Shown here: piece after piece, positions 8,562 through 17,053 of the stretch | Numbering within the stretch: position 1 is the stretch's first letter | Layout of the letters: every line of letters starts with the position of its first letter | Source: Roseibium album | GTDB taxonomy: Bacteria > Pseudomonadota > Alphaproteobacteria > Rhizobiales > Stappiaceae | NCBI GenBank assembly: GCA_001404055.1 | Contig: CXTY01000019.1 | Location: 1-64,000 of the forward strand | DNA: 64,000 nt | Direction of reading: 5' to 3' | The notes under the pieces: model-generated | What the model was told of the DNA's origin: nothing | The model's input: only the letters and a program-made list of their open reading frames with translations | Databases searched by the model: none | Program-made: the position numbers and the translations under genes

Positions 8562-9749
8562 TTAAGAAGGCCAAATTTTGGACGGCTCTTCAAGTTTATC
8601 CGATAGTTTTAGTCTTCCGAGTTTTCTAACGCCGCTTTTGAACTCTCTTAGAAATTTCGTTTTGTGTGTGATGTCAAATATTTCTTGTCTGAGGTTATTC
8701 GTGGCGTTGTACTCCTTTATTTTTGAAGAAACGCGATCCTCATAATATTCAGAAAAGGTATTGTCCCGCGCCAGATAGAAAACTGTTTCAGCGTCAGCGA
8801 TCTCTTCGAGTGTAAAGCGCCTTTCGATATTGCCTATCACTTCACTGTCGATCTCGTGATCCTTCATTAATTCGGCCAAGTCCGAACCCAAGACTATGCC
8901 CAATGGACGCTTTTTTCTTGGCGGGTGGATCAGTTTCCATTGCTCGACAAACTCAATTGCCTTTTCATCACTTAAATAGACTAGTGGCGTCTCAATCCCG
9001 ATTTTAGCTTTTAACTCGCGTCGGTCTTTGATGACATCAAGTGCCCTGGCGCATTGGGAACTACCGATGTTGAACTGTTCCTGTATCGCCTTTTTTGCCG
9101 TCAAAAATCCAGGTTCTGTCCATAGCGATTTTTCCGGCAGGAGGTCGGCGATTGCAAAGAGGTCTCGTCGTGAAAGCTTGTTCGTTCGGGTTTCGGTATG
9201 GTGCTCGCTGCAAAGGTCGAACGCTCTGTATTTAAAACGATCCAAAAGCTCTTTTAAGCATTCCAGGCTTTGCTGAATTACAATGATATTGGCAAGGGCA
9301 TGCCCATCTAGACTTCGTTTTCCGTCTCTATTTTCAAAATAGCGCAGCTCTTGCCCGTCGTCGTCAATTTGAGCAAGGCTATCGATATATGGCTTAAGCT
9401 CTGCCAGGATTTCAGAAAACTTTGTATCGGCTATTTCATTGGATACGATATGCTCAACATGCGAAGCAATATCATGATTTGCATGATGTGCTTCTTTGAT
9501 AACGCCCGCTTCATGAAACTCACCAATGACCAATTTTAGATGAAGTTCAATGGAGTGTCGGGCGTTATAGAGAATTGGCAGAACCAACGTATCCCGTTGG
9601 CCGAGCTTTCCTTCTTTTAGGATCAAAGTTGCCAGTTCTAACGCCGCTTCAATATACCCGTCAGCATAGTTCATCGCATCGCCCTGTCTGCCAATTGTGG
9701 CATTCCATTCAGGGTTTTGTGTCAGCGAAAAAAATGGATCTGCGGTCAT
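8562..9749 (-). CDS. Unknown protein with HEPN-like N-terminal region
   Basis: A 395-residue protein without a signal peptide or membrane helix. The N-terminal 110 residues are helical in character and contain LYNARHSIELHLKLVI, in which R64 and H70 make an Rx5H motif; HEPN RNases carry Rx4-6H and often the context ARxxxELxLK. Histidine-rich stretches follow (HHANHDIASHVEH). The C-terminal half is charged and unassigned. It lies alone between an IS remnant and a tRNA scar, consistent with accessory cargo. A HEPN nuclease or nucleotide-binding role is a hypothesis resting on that one motif. Confidence 0.65.
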   Translation of the reverse strand: MTADPFFSLTQNPEWNATIGRQGDAMNYADGYIEAALELATLILKEGKLGQRDTLVLPILYNARHSIELHLKLVIGEFHEAGVIKEAHHANHDIASHVEHIVSNEIADTKFSEILAELKPYIDSLAQIDDDGQELRYFENRDGKRSLDGHALANIIVIQQSLECLKELLDRFKYRAFDLCSEHHTETRTNKLSRRDLFAIADLLPEKSLWTEPGFLTAKKAIQEQFNIGSSQCARALDVIKDRRELKAKIGIETPLVYLSDEKAIEFVEQWKLIHPPRKKRPLGIVLGSDLAELMKDHEIDSEVIGNIERRFTLEEIADAETVFYLARDNTFSEYYEDRVSSKIKEYNATNNLRQEIFDITHKTKFLREFKSGVRKLGRLKLSDKLEEPSKIWPS

Positions 9750-10222
9750 ATATCCGGGCTTGCAGTTGTTTCAATTATTGAATGAATCTCATTACATACC
9801 CGACTATAGCAGTTCCGATTATGCAACGAGAGCTAGTTGTTTTTGGGTGCATTCTTCCCATAGGGGCGACCAGGCTGTCATGAACCGAGCCTATAGTCTG
9901 GGCCATCATACTTCCATCCCTTCCGCGTACGCAGAAATTAGGGGTAGGAGTGGCCCTCAAGTCTGCTCGCGCGACTGGAGGAGGAGCAGGCGGTAGTGTG
10001 GAGGACTTTGTTACTTTACGTCAGCTTCGGATGCGCTTTGTCTGAAAAGCCGTCAGTCTGCTCACGACCTCTTTCCGGTCACTAGTTGAAAGTTTAGCGA
10101 ACCGTCGCAATCCGCAGCATTCAAGCCCAAGCATTTGAAACCCAGAATGCAACCCCGGACGTTTCGCGCGAAGACGCGACTGCGGAGCTTGAGACGTAAC
10201 TGTCAGTGATTTCGTTGGAAAT
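9750..10222. other. Intergenic region, nothing recognised
   Basis: No reading frame here has a recognisable product. It ends at the orphan tRNA-Met 3' half and probably represents the edge of an older integrated element. Confidence 0.45.
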
Positions 10223-10272
10223 TGGTAGCGGAGGAGGGACTTGAACCCCCGACACGCGGATTATGATTCCGC
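10223..10272 (-). pseudogene. Orphan 3' half of tRNA-Met(CAT)
   Basis: Read on the minus strand it gives an anticodon stem gcgga/tccgc with loop atcataa (anticodon CAT), a T-arm ggggg-ttcaagt-ccctc, the 3' acceptor strand ctccgct, then acca. The matching 5' acceptor strand (agcggag) and a proper D-arm are missing: upstream sequence is only loosely D-arm-like (ttggataggagta). A free tRNA 3' half with CCA is the usual footprint of an integrase attachment site. It is not expected to give a functional tRNA. Confidence 0.7.
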
Positions 10273-10573
10273 TACTCCTATCCAAACAACAGTTTGGTGG
10301 AAAATGTCGTTCGCCATAGCAAGAAAATTGCACCCGTACGGGTTCGGAAGATAGCTGCCACCCGCTTCCTCATTCATCGCCTTCACACTCGCCGGTTCTT
10401 TCCGCAGTCTGCTCGTTCGGTTGACCCAAAAATTGAAAAACAACAACAAAAAAAACGTTAGGTTGGCTTGGACCGCAATTAGTTTTGGCGACTGCGCTGC
10501 CGCCCACCCCGCTTTCACTTAAGGGCTGGGAAGGACCCGCAGAACTTAAGCGGATAGTGTTCCTTCGATTGCA
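10273..10573. other. Intergenic region, nothing recognised
   Basis: About 300 bases between the tRNA scar and the end of the replication-like operon. It contains an A-rich tract (about 10436-10455) but no convincing gene or terminator was seen. Confidence 0.4.
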
Positions 10574-11176
10574 TTAGTCCGCTTTCAGTTTCTCTCTCAT
10601 CCGTTTTGTTACCGAGACGCGGTGGTCCTGAATGCCTTCGACCAAAACGTTGACGAAATGAGTGGCAAGGCTGTCTTTACCTCGGTACAGCGCAATTTGG
10701 TCCTCGACCTTTAAAAGGGTTCGGTCCCTTTCAGCCTTCAAGTCAACAATCTCACTCTCGTCCGGGATGCGCTTGTTCTTCTGAACAAACTCGAGCAGAT
10801 GGACAATCCAGTCGTTGTCGCAGGCCTCAAGCGCCAACTCGCCAGCATGCACTGCAAGCATGCGCATGGCAGCACTTTGCGGGAGTGTTGGCTCGTCGTG
10901 CGAAACAGAAGTGTTCGTCTTCGGATGGTCTTTTGCAAGGCGCTTCGCCTTCGCAACTTCGCACGCCCGAATGCAGTGCTTAACCGGGGGCCAGGTCTGG
11001 CTATCCGCATCAAGTGCAATTTGATTTGCAGCAGCTCTCAGATCTACCGGATCAAATCGTGCAAGCTCCTTGCTCAACAGCTTGAAGTAACCTTCTTCAT
11101 CGGTGCCTGGCGTACGTCGGAACACTGCCATGAGAATATCTATGAAGTGGGTTTTCACAGGCGATACGGGCATCAA
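10574..11176 (-). CDS. Unknown protein of an integrated-element operon
   Basis: A 200-residue soluble protein. The N-terminal half (FIDILMAVFRR, LSKELARFDPVDLRAAANQI, WPPVKHCIRACEVAK) resembles small phage or plasmid proteins that accompany HTH replication proteins. The C-terminal half is charged and ends in a lysine-rich helix. Its start overlaps the stop of the HTH gene by four bases (11173-11176), so translation is coupled. I cannot name the family; a replication accessory role is inferred only from position. Confidence 0.65.
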   Translation of the reverse strand: MMPVSPVKTHFIDILMAVFRRTPGTDEEGYFKLLSKELARFDPVDLRAAANQIALDADSQTWPPVKHCIRACEVAKAKRLAKDHPKTNTSVSHDEPTLPQSAAMRMLAVHAGELALEACDNDWIVHLLEFVQKNKRIPDESEIVDLKAERDRTLLKVEDQIALYRGKDSLATHFVNVLVEGIQDHRVSVTKRMREKLKAD

Positions 11177-12090
11177 TTTTCCTCCGGTCCAAAGACCTTT
11201 TCCAAGGCGGCATCAATCGTCGCTTTCTGCTCCAGTTCGTAGCGAAATGGTTTGGTCATCGGCGAGTTGGCCTTGATTTCAGGTGGGGCAAGCCGTAGCT
11301 GGTTATGACGAGCGATCGGCTTCGAGAAATAGCCAAGTGAGTTAGGACGTTCGGTCTTATTTCGGCTCACACTGGCAATCGTCGGCAAGACATCCAGTTC
11401 GAAGTCATATCCAGCGGTTTCCCACTGGATCAAAAGACAGAAATCAGCTTTCCAGAGGTGATCGTCCGAGCCGATGTTCATAGCCTCGCGGATACGGTTT
11501 TCGCGTGTCTCGAGTTCGCTTTGAGAGAGGGAAATAGAAGATGGATCTTTGCCTTGTGAAACACCTGTTTCACAGCCATTTTTGCTCGCGCGCGCGACCA
11601 CCCCGCCTTTTGGCGGTTTATCTGATAGTTCATTAATGGTTTGGGTGACACCCTGACACCCATCTTGCGACACGCTGTCACCCATAGTGGACACGGAGAC
11701 ACCCTTAGCCGGATCTATGGGTGACTGGTTGTCACCTTTAAGCGGCTTGTGTTTCTCGTTATTTTTTACAGGTGTTTCACGGGCTTTCTTGCCCCAATTG
11801 ACCAAAGGCAGTTTTGCCAGGACGGTCATGTCAAAGTCATAGTGACGGGGGCTTCCAGGGCCTTTTCCACCTTCAGCAACAATAACCAGCAGGCCTTCTT
11901 TGACAAAGTCCTTTAGCACTCGCTGTACCGTGCGTACCGAGAGACAACATTCTGCAGCTATGCGTTCTACTGAGGGCCAGATACCGCATCCGTTGCTGTC
12001 GGCGTGGTCAGCAAGGCGGGCGGCGATCACCTTGCGGTGCGGTGTACCGAAGTCCCTCTCCCAAACCATGTTGCTGCAGTGGAAGCTCAC
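11173..12090 (-). CDS. HTH protein, likely replication initiator of the element
   Basis: A 305-residue protein with an N-terminal winged-helix/HTH domain (about residues 10-90): RKVIAARLADHADSNGCGIW followed by PSVERIAAECCLSVRTVQRV, an HTH_36-type pattern found in plasmid and phage replication proteins. The middle (100-200) is low-complexity and charged, and the C-terminal 100 residues are helical. Four-base overlaps join it to genes on both sides (12087-12090 and 11173-11176). A role in replication or gene control of the element is inferred. Confidence 0.7.
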   Translation of the reverse strand: MSFHCSNMVWERDFGTPHRKVIAARLADHADSNGCGIWPSVERIAAECCLSVRTVQRVLKDFVKEGLLVIVAEGGKGPGSPRHYDFDMTVLAKLPLVNWGKKARETPVKNNEKHKPLKGDNQSPIDPAKGVSVSTMGDSVSQDGCQGVTQTINELSDKPPKGGVVARASKNGCETGVSQGKDPSSISLSQSELETRENRIREAMNIGSDDHLWKADFCLLIQWETAGYDFELDVLPTIASVSRNKTERPNSLGYFSKPIARHNQLRLAPPEIKANSPMTKPFRYELEQKATIDAALEKVFGPEEN

Positions 12091-12536
12091 GTTGACGCCT
12101 CCCGTTCAAGGGGGCGGGTGAGCTCTACGGCGATCACAAGGCCGCTGATATTGATCTCGTTCAACGCAGTGGAGAGAACGGCCTGTTGTGCAGCTACGAT
12201 GAAGGATTGAACGAGTTTCACCTGATGAGTGGAGCTGGTGGTCTGCAGATGGCCGACACTCGCTTCTCGATGATACAGATCTGCCCAACCGACCGAGAGC
12301 TCTATGGACGTAAATGGCGCTGCCTCCGGCGTCTGCCGCTGAGCGTCGTGGTTGGTCAGGTTTGCGACCAACACGTTAAGCCGAACTTTCAGATCGGAGG
12401 CGATAAGGCGTTTGGTTGCGAGGTTACGCACACGGTTGCTATTGCAAGCGTGCAAAAAGCCGAACAGCTTGACGGTTACATCGACAAGACAGCCCCGGTT
12501 GACCACCTTACTGATGATGTGAAGGCCGGGCATCAT
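12087..12536 (-). CDS. Unknown protein, translationally coupled
   Basis: A 149-residue protein with no recognised domain. Support comes from coupling: its ATG overlaps the stop of the AlpA-like gene (taatg at 12534-12538) and its stop overlaps the start of the HTH gene by four bases. The C-terminal half (SFIVAAQQAVLSTALNEINI and LVIAVELTRPLE) has normal protein composition. Another frame is also open here on the opposite strand, so the call is moderately sure. Confidence 0.5.
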   Translation of the reverse strand: MMPGLHIISKVVNRGCLVDVTVKLFGFLHACNSNRVRNLATKRLIASDLKVRLNVLVANLTNHDAQRQTPEAAPFTSIELSVGWADLYHREASVGHLQTTSSTHQVKLVQSFIVAAQQAVLSTALNEINISGLVIAVELTRPLEREAST

Positions 12537-12748
12537 TACTTGCCGCCGGACTTGCCAGGTTCAACACGACAAGACTGCGCCCAGGCGTTGAGATCTGCAC
12601 CATTGTAAATAATCTTACGCCCGAGGCGATAATGGGCGGGCCCCAGATTCCGGTGGCGCCATTGCGCGAGCTTTTCCCGGCTACCGATGATCTCAAGTTC
12701 AGGATCACCGAGAACGTAATTTCTGTTTTTGTCGAAAAGCTCTGCCAC
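12536..12748 (-). CDS. AlpA/excisionase-like HTH regulator
   Basis: A 70-residue DNA-binding protein of the MerR-like HTH_17/AlpA kind: LEIIGSREKLAQWRHRNLGP, then AHYRLGRKIIYNGADLNAWA, with the typical arginine-lysine-aromatic strand before a final helix. Such proteins direct excision or activate integrase genes of P4-like elements. It heads the coupled operon 12748-10574 and lies about 1 kb from the integrase, which fits an excision or control role. Length is normal for the family. Confidence 0.75.
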   Translation of the reverse strand: MAELFDKNRNYVLGDPELEIIGSREKLAQWRHRNLGPAHYRLGRKIIYNGADLNAWAQSCRVEPGKSGGK

Positions 12749-12859
12749 TGATACGGCCCTTGTAGTTTGACATGGACCAGTTCAAACACGTTCAGAAGAG
12801 TTTGAAAAAATGGACTTTGGGGGCCGAACTGAAGGGGTTACTTGACCTACCCTTATTTG

Positions 12860-13708
12860 TCAGGCGCGATCGGTCAGGAGATCGATTTCATGGAGTTGGC
12901 CCAGGTAAACGAACGTTTGGACGTCGGAATCAAATTCACGGTTCACAACGTTACCGTTCAAGTCATCGTCAGTTAACTTTTCGATGGCCCATTGGGTATA
13001 GGTCTGTTCACTGCCCTCTATTCCAAGGATCTCAAAGACTGCGCGGAGAGCTTGAGTAAAAGCAGTTGAGGGTTCACCGGTATCCGGCGACGTACCATAA
13101 GTCGGCCGTTTTCCGGTTTCGTTGGCGTATAATTTTACCAGTCGCAATGCGATGGCACGCGCATAGTAGTCGGGAGCTCGATGCCTTAAGCTCCAAAAAA
13201 GCTGTTCCTGTTTATCTAAGTCTCGTTGTCGATCTAATAGTGCTTTTTGTAAGGCTTGTAGTGTTTGCAAACTGCTTTCAAGCCCACCCACGGCTACAAC
13301 ATTATTTAGAATAAGGTCGATAGGATTGTCGGTCTTACGGATATTTTGGTTGCGCCTGAAATTTTCATCAACATTGATCTGCAGAATGCGCCATACGCCT
13401 ACTTTTTCTTCATCCTTAAATTTGGATAGCTTGATGGCGTCAATCGCAGTCTTCAATCCTTCGAGGCAAGTTTCGATGGCCTGGTATTCAAATTGAAAAT
13501 CGGCCTTACTGCTATGGTCGGCTGGACGGCTCATATCAAATGGAGATTTTACTTTGGTTTGGAGAACTCCGTGAGTACGCGGAAGCTCCTTGTCAAAAGA
13601 CCCCAGCATGCGATCAACAATATCGAACAGTCTATCTCGAGCCTCTGAGAGGTAGTTTTTCTCGTTTGAGCTTTGCATTAAGGCTGCCTTTCCCGGACCT
13701 TCTTGCAT
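12860..13708 (-). CDS. Unknown cytoplasmic protein in integrated element
   Basis: A 282-residue protein rich in long helices (LSEARDRLFDIVDRMLGSFD, LESSLQTLQALQKALLDRQR), which may form coiled coils. No signal peptide, membrane segment or catalytic motif was recognised. The start may be the later ATG at 13678 (MQSSNEKNYL), which has ggaaagg upstream. It lies between the integrase and the AlpA-led operon, the position often taken by cargo genes in P4-like elements. Function unknown. Confidence 0.65.
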   Translation of the reverse strand: MQEGPGKAALMQSSNEKNYLSEARDRLFDIVDRMLGSFDKELPRTHGVLQTKVKSPFDMSRPADHSSKADFQFEYQAIETCLEGLKTAIDAIKLSKFKDEEKVGVWRILQINVDENFRRNQNIRKTDNPIDLILNNVVAVGGLESSLQTLQALQKALLDRQRDLDKQEQLFWSLRHRAPDYYARAIALRLVKLYANETGKRPTYGTSPDTGEPSTAFTQALRAVFEILGIEGSEQTYTQWAIEKLTDDDLNGNVVNREFDSDVQTFVYLGQLHEIDLLTDRA

Positions 13709-13817
13709 TACAAGAGTTCTGTTGGATTTGTTTCAATTGTACAATTAATGCAGGAAGGCTCCGTCCTAGCTACCCTTGCGCATTAAATGGGTGTTTCCGA
13801 TTGAATTTTATTGGTTG

Positions 13818-14987
13818 TTATCCACTAGTAGAGACAAATTCAGACCACTTATTCAACAACTCACGACGCTTCTGAAGAAGATCAGATCGGGCATAGGCAT
13901 GCTCGACGGCAGAGCCAATTCGATGAGAAAGACTCATTTCCGCAACTTCGCGAGGCGCATGCGCATATTCGCTGGCCCAGTCCCTGAAAGTGGATCGAAA
14001 ACCGTGAACCGTGACACCTTCGACGTTCATGCGCCTTAGAAGCATCAGCAGGGACATGTTGCTCAGCGGTTTGTGGCGTTTCTGACCTTCAAACACGTAT
14101 TCGGATTTGAGCGCCTTCAGGGGTTCAATGATCGACAACATCTCGTCGGTCAGAGGAACACGATGTTCAACTCCGCCCTTCATGCGCTCGCTCGGGCAAG
14201 TCCAGACATTCTCGTCAAAGTCGATTTCCTGCCAACGCACTCCAAGTACTTCTCCAGTACGCGCACCCGTCAGGCAGGTGAACCGCAGAGCCTTGGCGGC
14301 CATGGCGGTGCGTTTGCTGAGATCTGCATAGAACTCAGGGACGTCTTTCCAAGCCATTGCCGCGTGATGCTGCACGCGAGGTTTCACCTTGGGCAGTACA
14401 TCGGCGTTTTTGATTTCGCTGATCGGGTTCTCGCCGGTCCGGAGCCCCTTCGACTTGGCAACATCCAGCACAACGCGAATGCGCTGCATCAATCGGCGGG
14501 CGGTTTCTGGCTTTTCAGTCCATATCGCTGAAAGACAAGCCAACACCTCTGGCTGCCCGATGCTATCAACGGTAAGACGCCCGATGCTGGGAAAGGCATA
14601 GTCGCGCAGCGTGTTGATCCACTGCTGCCCGTGCTTTTCATTCTTCCAGGTTGGCTTGCGATCGATGTGTACCTGCCGCGCCAGTTCCTCAAAGGTTGGA
14701 ATTTCCTTGCGGGCATTAAACCGGGGGTGAAGCCCTTGCCTGGCAAGCCGCCGGTATTCCAAAGCCTGACTACGTGCATCCTGGAGGGAGACAAGATCTG
14801 CGCCGCCCAGCCCAAAGTCGGTGCGCAATGGCTTGCCTAGCCGGTTCTTCTGCCCTTTGACGGTGACACGCACAACCCACCTACGCGCTCCGGATGGATC
14901 AACCACCAGGTAAAGGCCATTGCCGTCTCCATGACGACCAGGCCCCAAAGTCTGGACAGTTCGTTTTGTGAGCTTACCGGATATCAT
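13818..14987 (-). CDS. P4-type tyrosine integrase (at tRNA-Ser)
   Basis: A 389-residue site-specific recombinase. The N-terminal part has the DUF4102-like arm-binding region (LTKRTVQTLGPGRHGDGNGL). The catalytic domain shows R243 (TGARTGEVLG), H328 and R331 (HGFRSTFRDW), H355 (LSHR) and nucleophile Y365 (HAYARSD), a full R-HxxR-H-Y set. The ATG at 14987 (MISGKL) is preferred to an earlier one at 15023 because family homology starts there. The gene ends toward the element and its start faces the tRNA-Ser 3' end 160 bases away, the standard layout for an island inserted at that tRNA. Confidence 0.9.
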   Translation of the reverse strand: MISGKLTKRTVQTLGPGRHGDGNGLYLVVDPSGARRWVVRVTVKGQKNRLGKPLRTDFGLGGADLVSLQDARSQALEYRRLARQGLHPRFNARKEIPTFEELARQVHIDRKPTWKNEKHGQQWINTLRDYAFPSIGRLTVDSIGQPEVLACLSAIWTEKPETARRLMQRIRVVLDVAKSKGLRTGENPISEIKNADVLPKVKPRVQHHAAMAWKDVPEFYADLSKRTAMAAKALRFTCLTGARTGEVLGVRWQEIDFDENVWTCPSERMKGGVEHRVPLTDEMLSIIEPLKALKSEYVFEGQKRHKPLSNMSLLMLLRRMNVEGVTVHGFRSTFRDWASEYAHAPREVAEMSLSHRIGSAVEHAYARSDLLQKRRELLNKWSEFVSTSG

Positions 14988-15146
14988 GGAACAACCGATC
15001 CAATACCACAATTCGTACCACACAGTGAACGAAGTCGAGTATAATCGAAACAGATTGAATTGAAAGCTAAAGACTCAGTTAGGCGCAGAAATCTGCGAAA
15101 AAGCGCTATTTAGCGCTACTCAACAAAACTGAAAAATAGAGGGAGA

Positions 15147-15236
15147 TGGCGGAGAGAGAGGGATTCGAACCCTCGGAACGCTTGCGCGCTCAACGGTTTT
15201 CGAGACCGCCCCGTTCGACCACTCCGGCACCTCTCC
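15147..15236 (-). tRNA. tRNA-Ser(CGA)
   Basis: A 90-base class II tRNA on the minus strand. Acceptor ggagagg pairs with tctctcc, the 3' CCA is encoded, the anticodon loop is ctcgaaa (anticodon CGA), there is a long variable arm, and the T-arm is gaggg-ttcgaat-ccctc. It is complete and flanks the integrase gene, so its 3' end is the probable attachment site. Confidence 0.95.
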
Positions 15237-15930
15237 GCGACTTGCGACACAAGGGTCTCAAGTGGCGCGGAACATAGACAAGGTGCGACGTTGCTGCAAG
15301 CCCGAAATTGGGTTCTGCAGCAGGCTTGAAAAACCACTTGTTCGCGAGCGTATGCAGGGAGCGGTGACGGACTAAAAAACAGGTTTTATGTGCCTCTTTT
15401 GGAGTTCCGGGATGGCATTGCCAATGAAATGCGCTAGCCAGATTGGCCAGTCAGATGGTAGAAGAGGTTCTTCATCTTACCCGGGTGCGCGGTGGTGGAT
15501 AAAGTGCGCCTCAAGCGACGCACGCCGCGTCATGCAAATGATGTGGATTACAAAGGCTCTTTCTGAGTTGATTGGCTTCGTGCCTCATTCACCTTTATAG
15601 GGTGTGTCCGAGGTCCAATGCTCATCAGAAATTCGCCGCTCTGGTGCGCGGGCAAGCTGGAAATCAGAGTTCCTTACGACAATCTCGGATTTCCGTTTGA
15701 CTCAGGGCGACATCCGACTATATTGCGCGAGCTCGAAAAGGCTCGCTTTTTCGGGTATTTTTGTTGTTCAAGGCCATCCGGGCTTCAAAGCTTCACGCTC
15801 GACCCGGCACAAAGACTTGACTACTAGGCTTTTGATAAGCCGGGAGGGTCAAGCGCCTTCGGTCAACTGGAAAAGCCGCCGGTGCAATGTCGCCGGCAGT
15901 TCAAAAAACGAAAAGAAGGACGTGCGAGAC
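15237..15930. other. Long leader region of rplU
   Basis: About 690 bases between tRNA-Ser and rplU. The rplU frame stays open upstream to 15604, but that part does not resemble L21. The only clear structure is a hairpin with a T-tract at 15727-15751. Promoter elements could not be fixed by eye. Confidence 0.5.
15727..15751 (+). terminator. Terminator or attenuator hairpin upstream of rplU
   Basis: Stem gcgagc (15727-15732) pairs with gctcgc (15741-15746) around the loop tcgaaaag, followed directly by ttttt. It is a short intrinsic-terminator shape lying 180 bases before the rplU start. With no gene just upstream on this strand, an attenuator of the ribosomal operon is possible. Confidence 0.5.
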
Positions 15931-16590
15931 ATGTTCGCAGTGATCAAAACCGGTGGCAAGCAGTACACTGTCGCCGCTGATGACCTCTTGAAGGTCGAAA
16001 AACTCGAAGCCGAAGCCGGCAGCACCGTCACCTTTGATGAAGTGCTCATGGTTGGTAACGGTGCAGACACCACTGTTGGTGCTCCTGTTGTTGAAGGTGC
16101 CAGCGTTGTTGCGGAAGTGGTCGAACAGGGCCGTGGCCGCAAGATAATCATTTTCAAAAAGCGCCGGCGTCAGAATTCCCGCCGTCGTAATGGCCATCGT
16201 CAGTCTTTCACCCTCGTCAAGGTGACCGACATTCTGACAGGTGGTGCAAAGCCGGCCAAGAAGGCTGCGCCGAAGAAGGCAGCGCCGAAGGCTGAAAAAG
16301 CTGAGCCGAAAGCCGAGAAGGCTGAAGCAAAGAAAGCTGAGCCGAAAAAAGAAGAAGCTGCCGTTGAGCCGCTCTTCACCGCACCCGAAGGCAAGGATGA
16401 CCTGAAAAAGATCTCCGGCGTCGGTCCGGTTCTTGAGAAGAAGCTGAATGCTCTTGGGATCACCTCTTATGAGCAGATCATTGGCTTCTCCGCAGAAGAC
16501 ATCGCCCGCGTCGATGAAGTGCTGAACTTCAAGGGCCGCATCGAGCGCGACAACTGGGTTGAACAGGCCAAGGAACTGGCTGGCAAATAA
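15931..16590 (+). CDS. rplU: 50S ribosomal protein L21 with C-terminal extension
   Basis: Residues 1-102 are a standard L21 ([20 protein letters not shown] ... [20 protein letters not shown]), a 23S rRNA-binding protein of the large subunit. A lysine/alanine/proline-rich linker (about 110-150) leads to a helix-hairpin-helix domain, [20 protein letters not shown], at about 158-219. This tail is seen in several alphaproteobacterial L21 proteins and doubles the usual length. The ATG at 15931 is chosen because L21 homology begins exactly there. It is followed after 52 bases by rpmA, the conserved partner. Confidence 0.97.
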   Translation: MFAVIKTGGKQYTVAADDLLKVEKLEAEAGSTVTFDEVLMVGNGADTTVGAPVVEGASVVAEVVEQGRGRKIIIFKKRRRQNSRRRNGHRQSFTLVKVTDILTGGAKPAKKAAPKKAAPKAEKAEPKAEKAEAKKAEPKKEEAAVEPLFTAPEGKDDLKKISGVGPVLEKKLNALGITSYEQIIGFSAEDIARVDEVLNFKGRIERDNWVEQAKELAGK

Positions 16591-16642
16591 GCCGCTACTC
16601 CGGACTGTTTAAAAAGATTTCGAAGAACGAGGAGTTCTAACG

Positions 16643-16912
16643 ATGGCACATAAAAAGGCAGGCGGTTCATCCCGCAACGGCCGCGACTCAGCTGGCCGCC
16701 GTCTCGGCATCAAGAAGTATGGCGGGGAATCTGTGATTTCCGGCAACATTATTGCGCGTCAACGTGGCACCAAGTGGCACCCGGGAACCGGCGTGGGCAT
16801 GGGCAAAGACCATACCATTTTCGCGACCGTTGAAGGAAAAGTTGAGTTTCAGGCGAAAGCCAACAAACGAACTTTTATCAATGTGGTCCCAGTGGCGGAA
16901 GCCGCGGAGTAA
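16643..16912 (+). CDS. rpmA: 50S ribosomal protein L27
   Basis: An 89-residue L27: [60 protein letters not shown]. It binds near the peptidyl-transferase centre of the large subunit. The N-terminus begins with AHKKAGG, so no Firmicutes-type leader is present. The start has a ggag ribosome-binding site (aacgaggagttctaacg). It is co-transcribed with rplU and followed by a strong terminator at 16999. Confidence 0.98.
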   Translation: MAHKKAGGSSRNGRDSAGRRLGIKKYGGESVISGNIIARQRGTKWHPGTGVGMGKDHTIFATVEGKVEFQAKANKRTFINVVPVAEAAE

Positions 16913-16998
16913 AGCCGACGTGAAGTTTCGAAACGCCGGCGTCCCACAAGGCCCCCGGCAGTTCGAGACAGGTCAGCAACCAAGACCAGTCGAAGATC

Positions 16999-17039
16999 CA
17001 AGGGGGAGATGGGGCGCCATCTCTCCCTTGATTTGTTTT
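16999..17039 (+). terminator. Rho-independent terminator after rpmA
   Basis: A 14-bp stem (caagggggagatgg at 16999-17012 with ccatctctcccttg at 17017-17030, one G-T pair) has the loop ggcg and is followed by atttgtttt. It would end the rplU-rpmA transcript before the acetyltransferase genes. Confidence 0.85.
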
Positions 17040-17053
17040 GGCTGGAGGAAAAA

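Noticed and set aside
12186..12608. A plus-strand 140-codon frame within the tRNA-Ser element
   Set aside because: The opposite frame is translationally coupled on both sides to its neighbours, which favours the minus-strand gene.
10223..15160. tRNA-Met scar and tRNA-Ser as the two ends of one element
   Set aside because: Their 3' ends share only short blocks such as tccctc and ctccgc; an integrase would need an identical core.
15604..15930. Open frame upstream of rplU that would add 109 residues to L21
   Set aside because: L21 homology begins exactly at the ATG at 15931; the upstream codons have no family similarity and contain a terminator-like hairpin.
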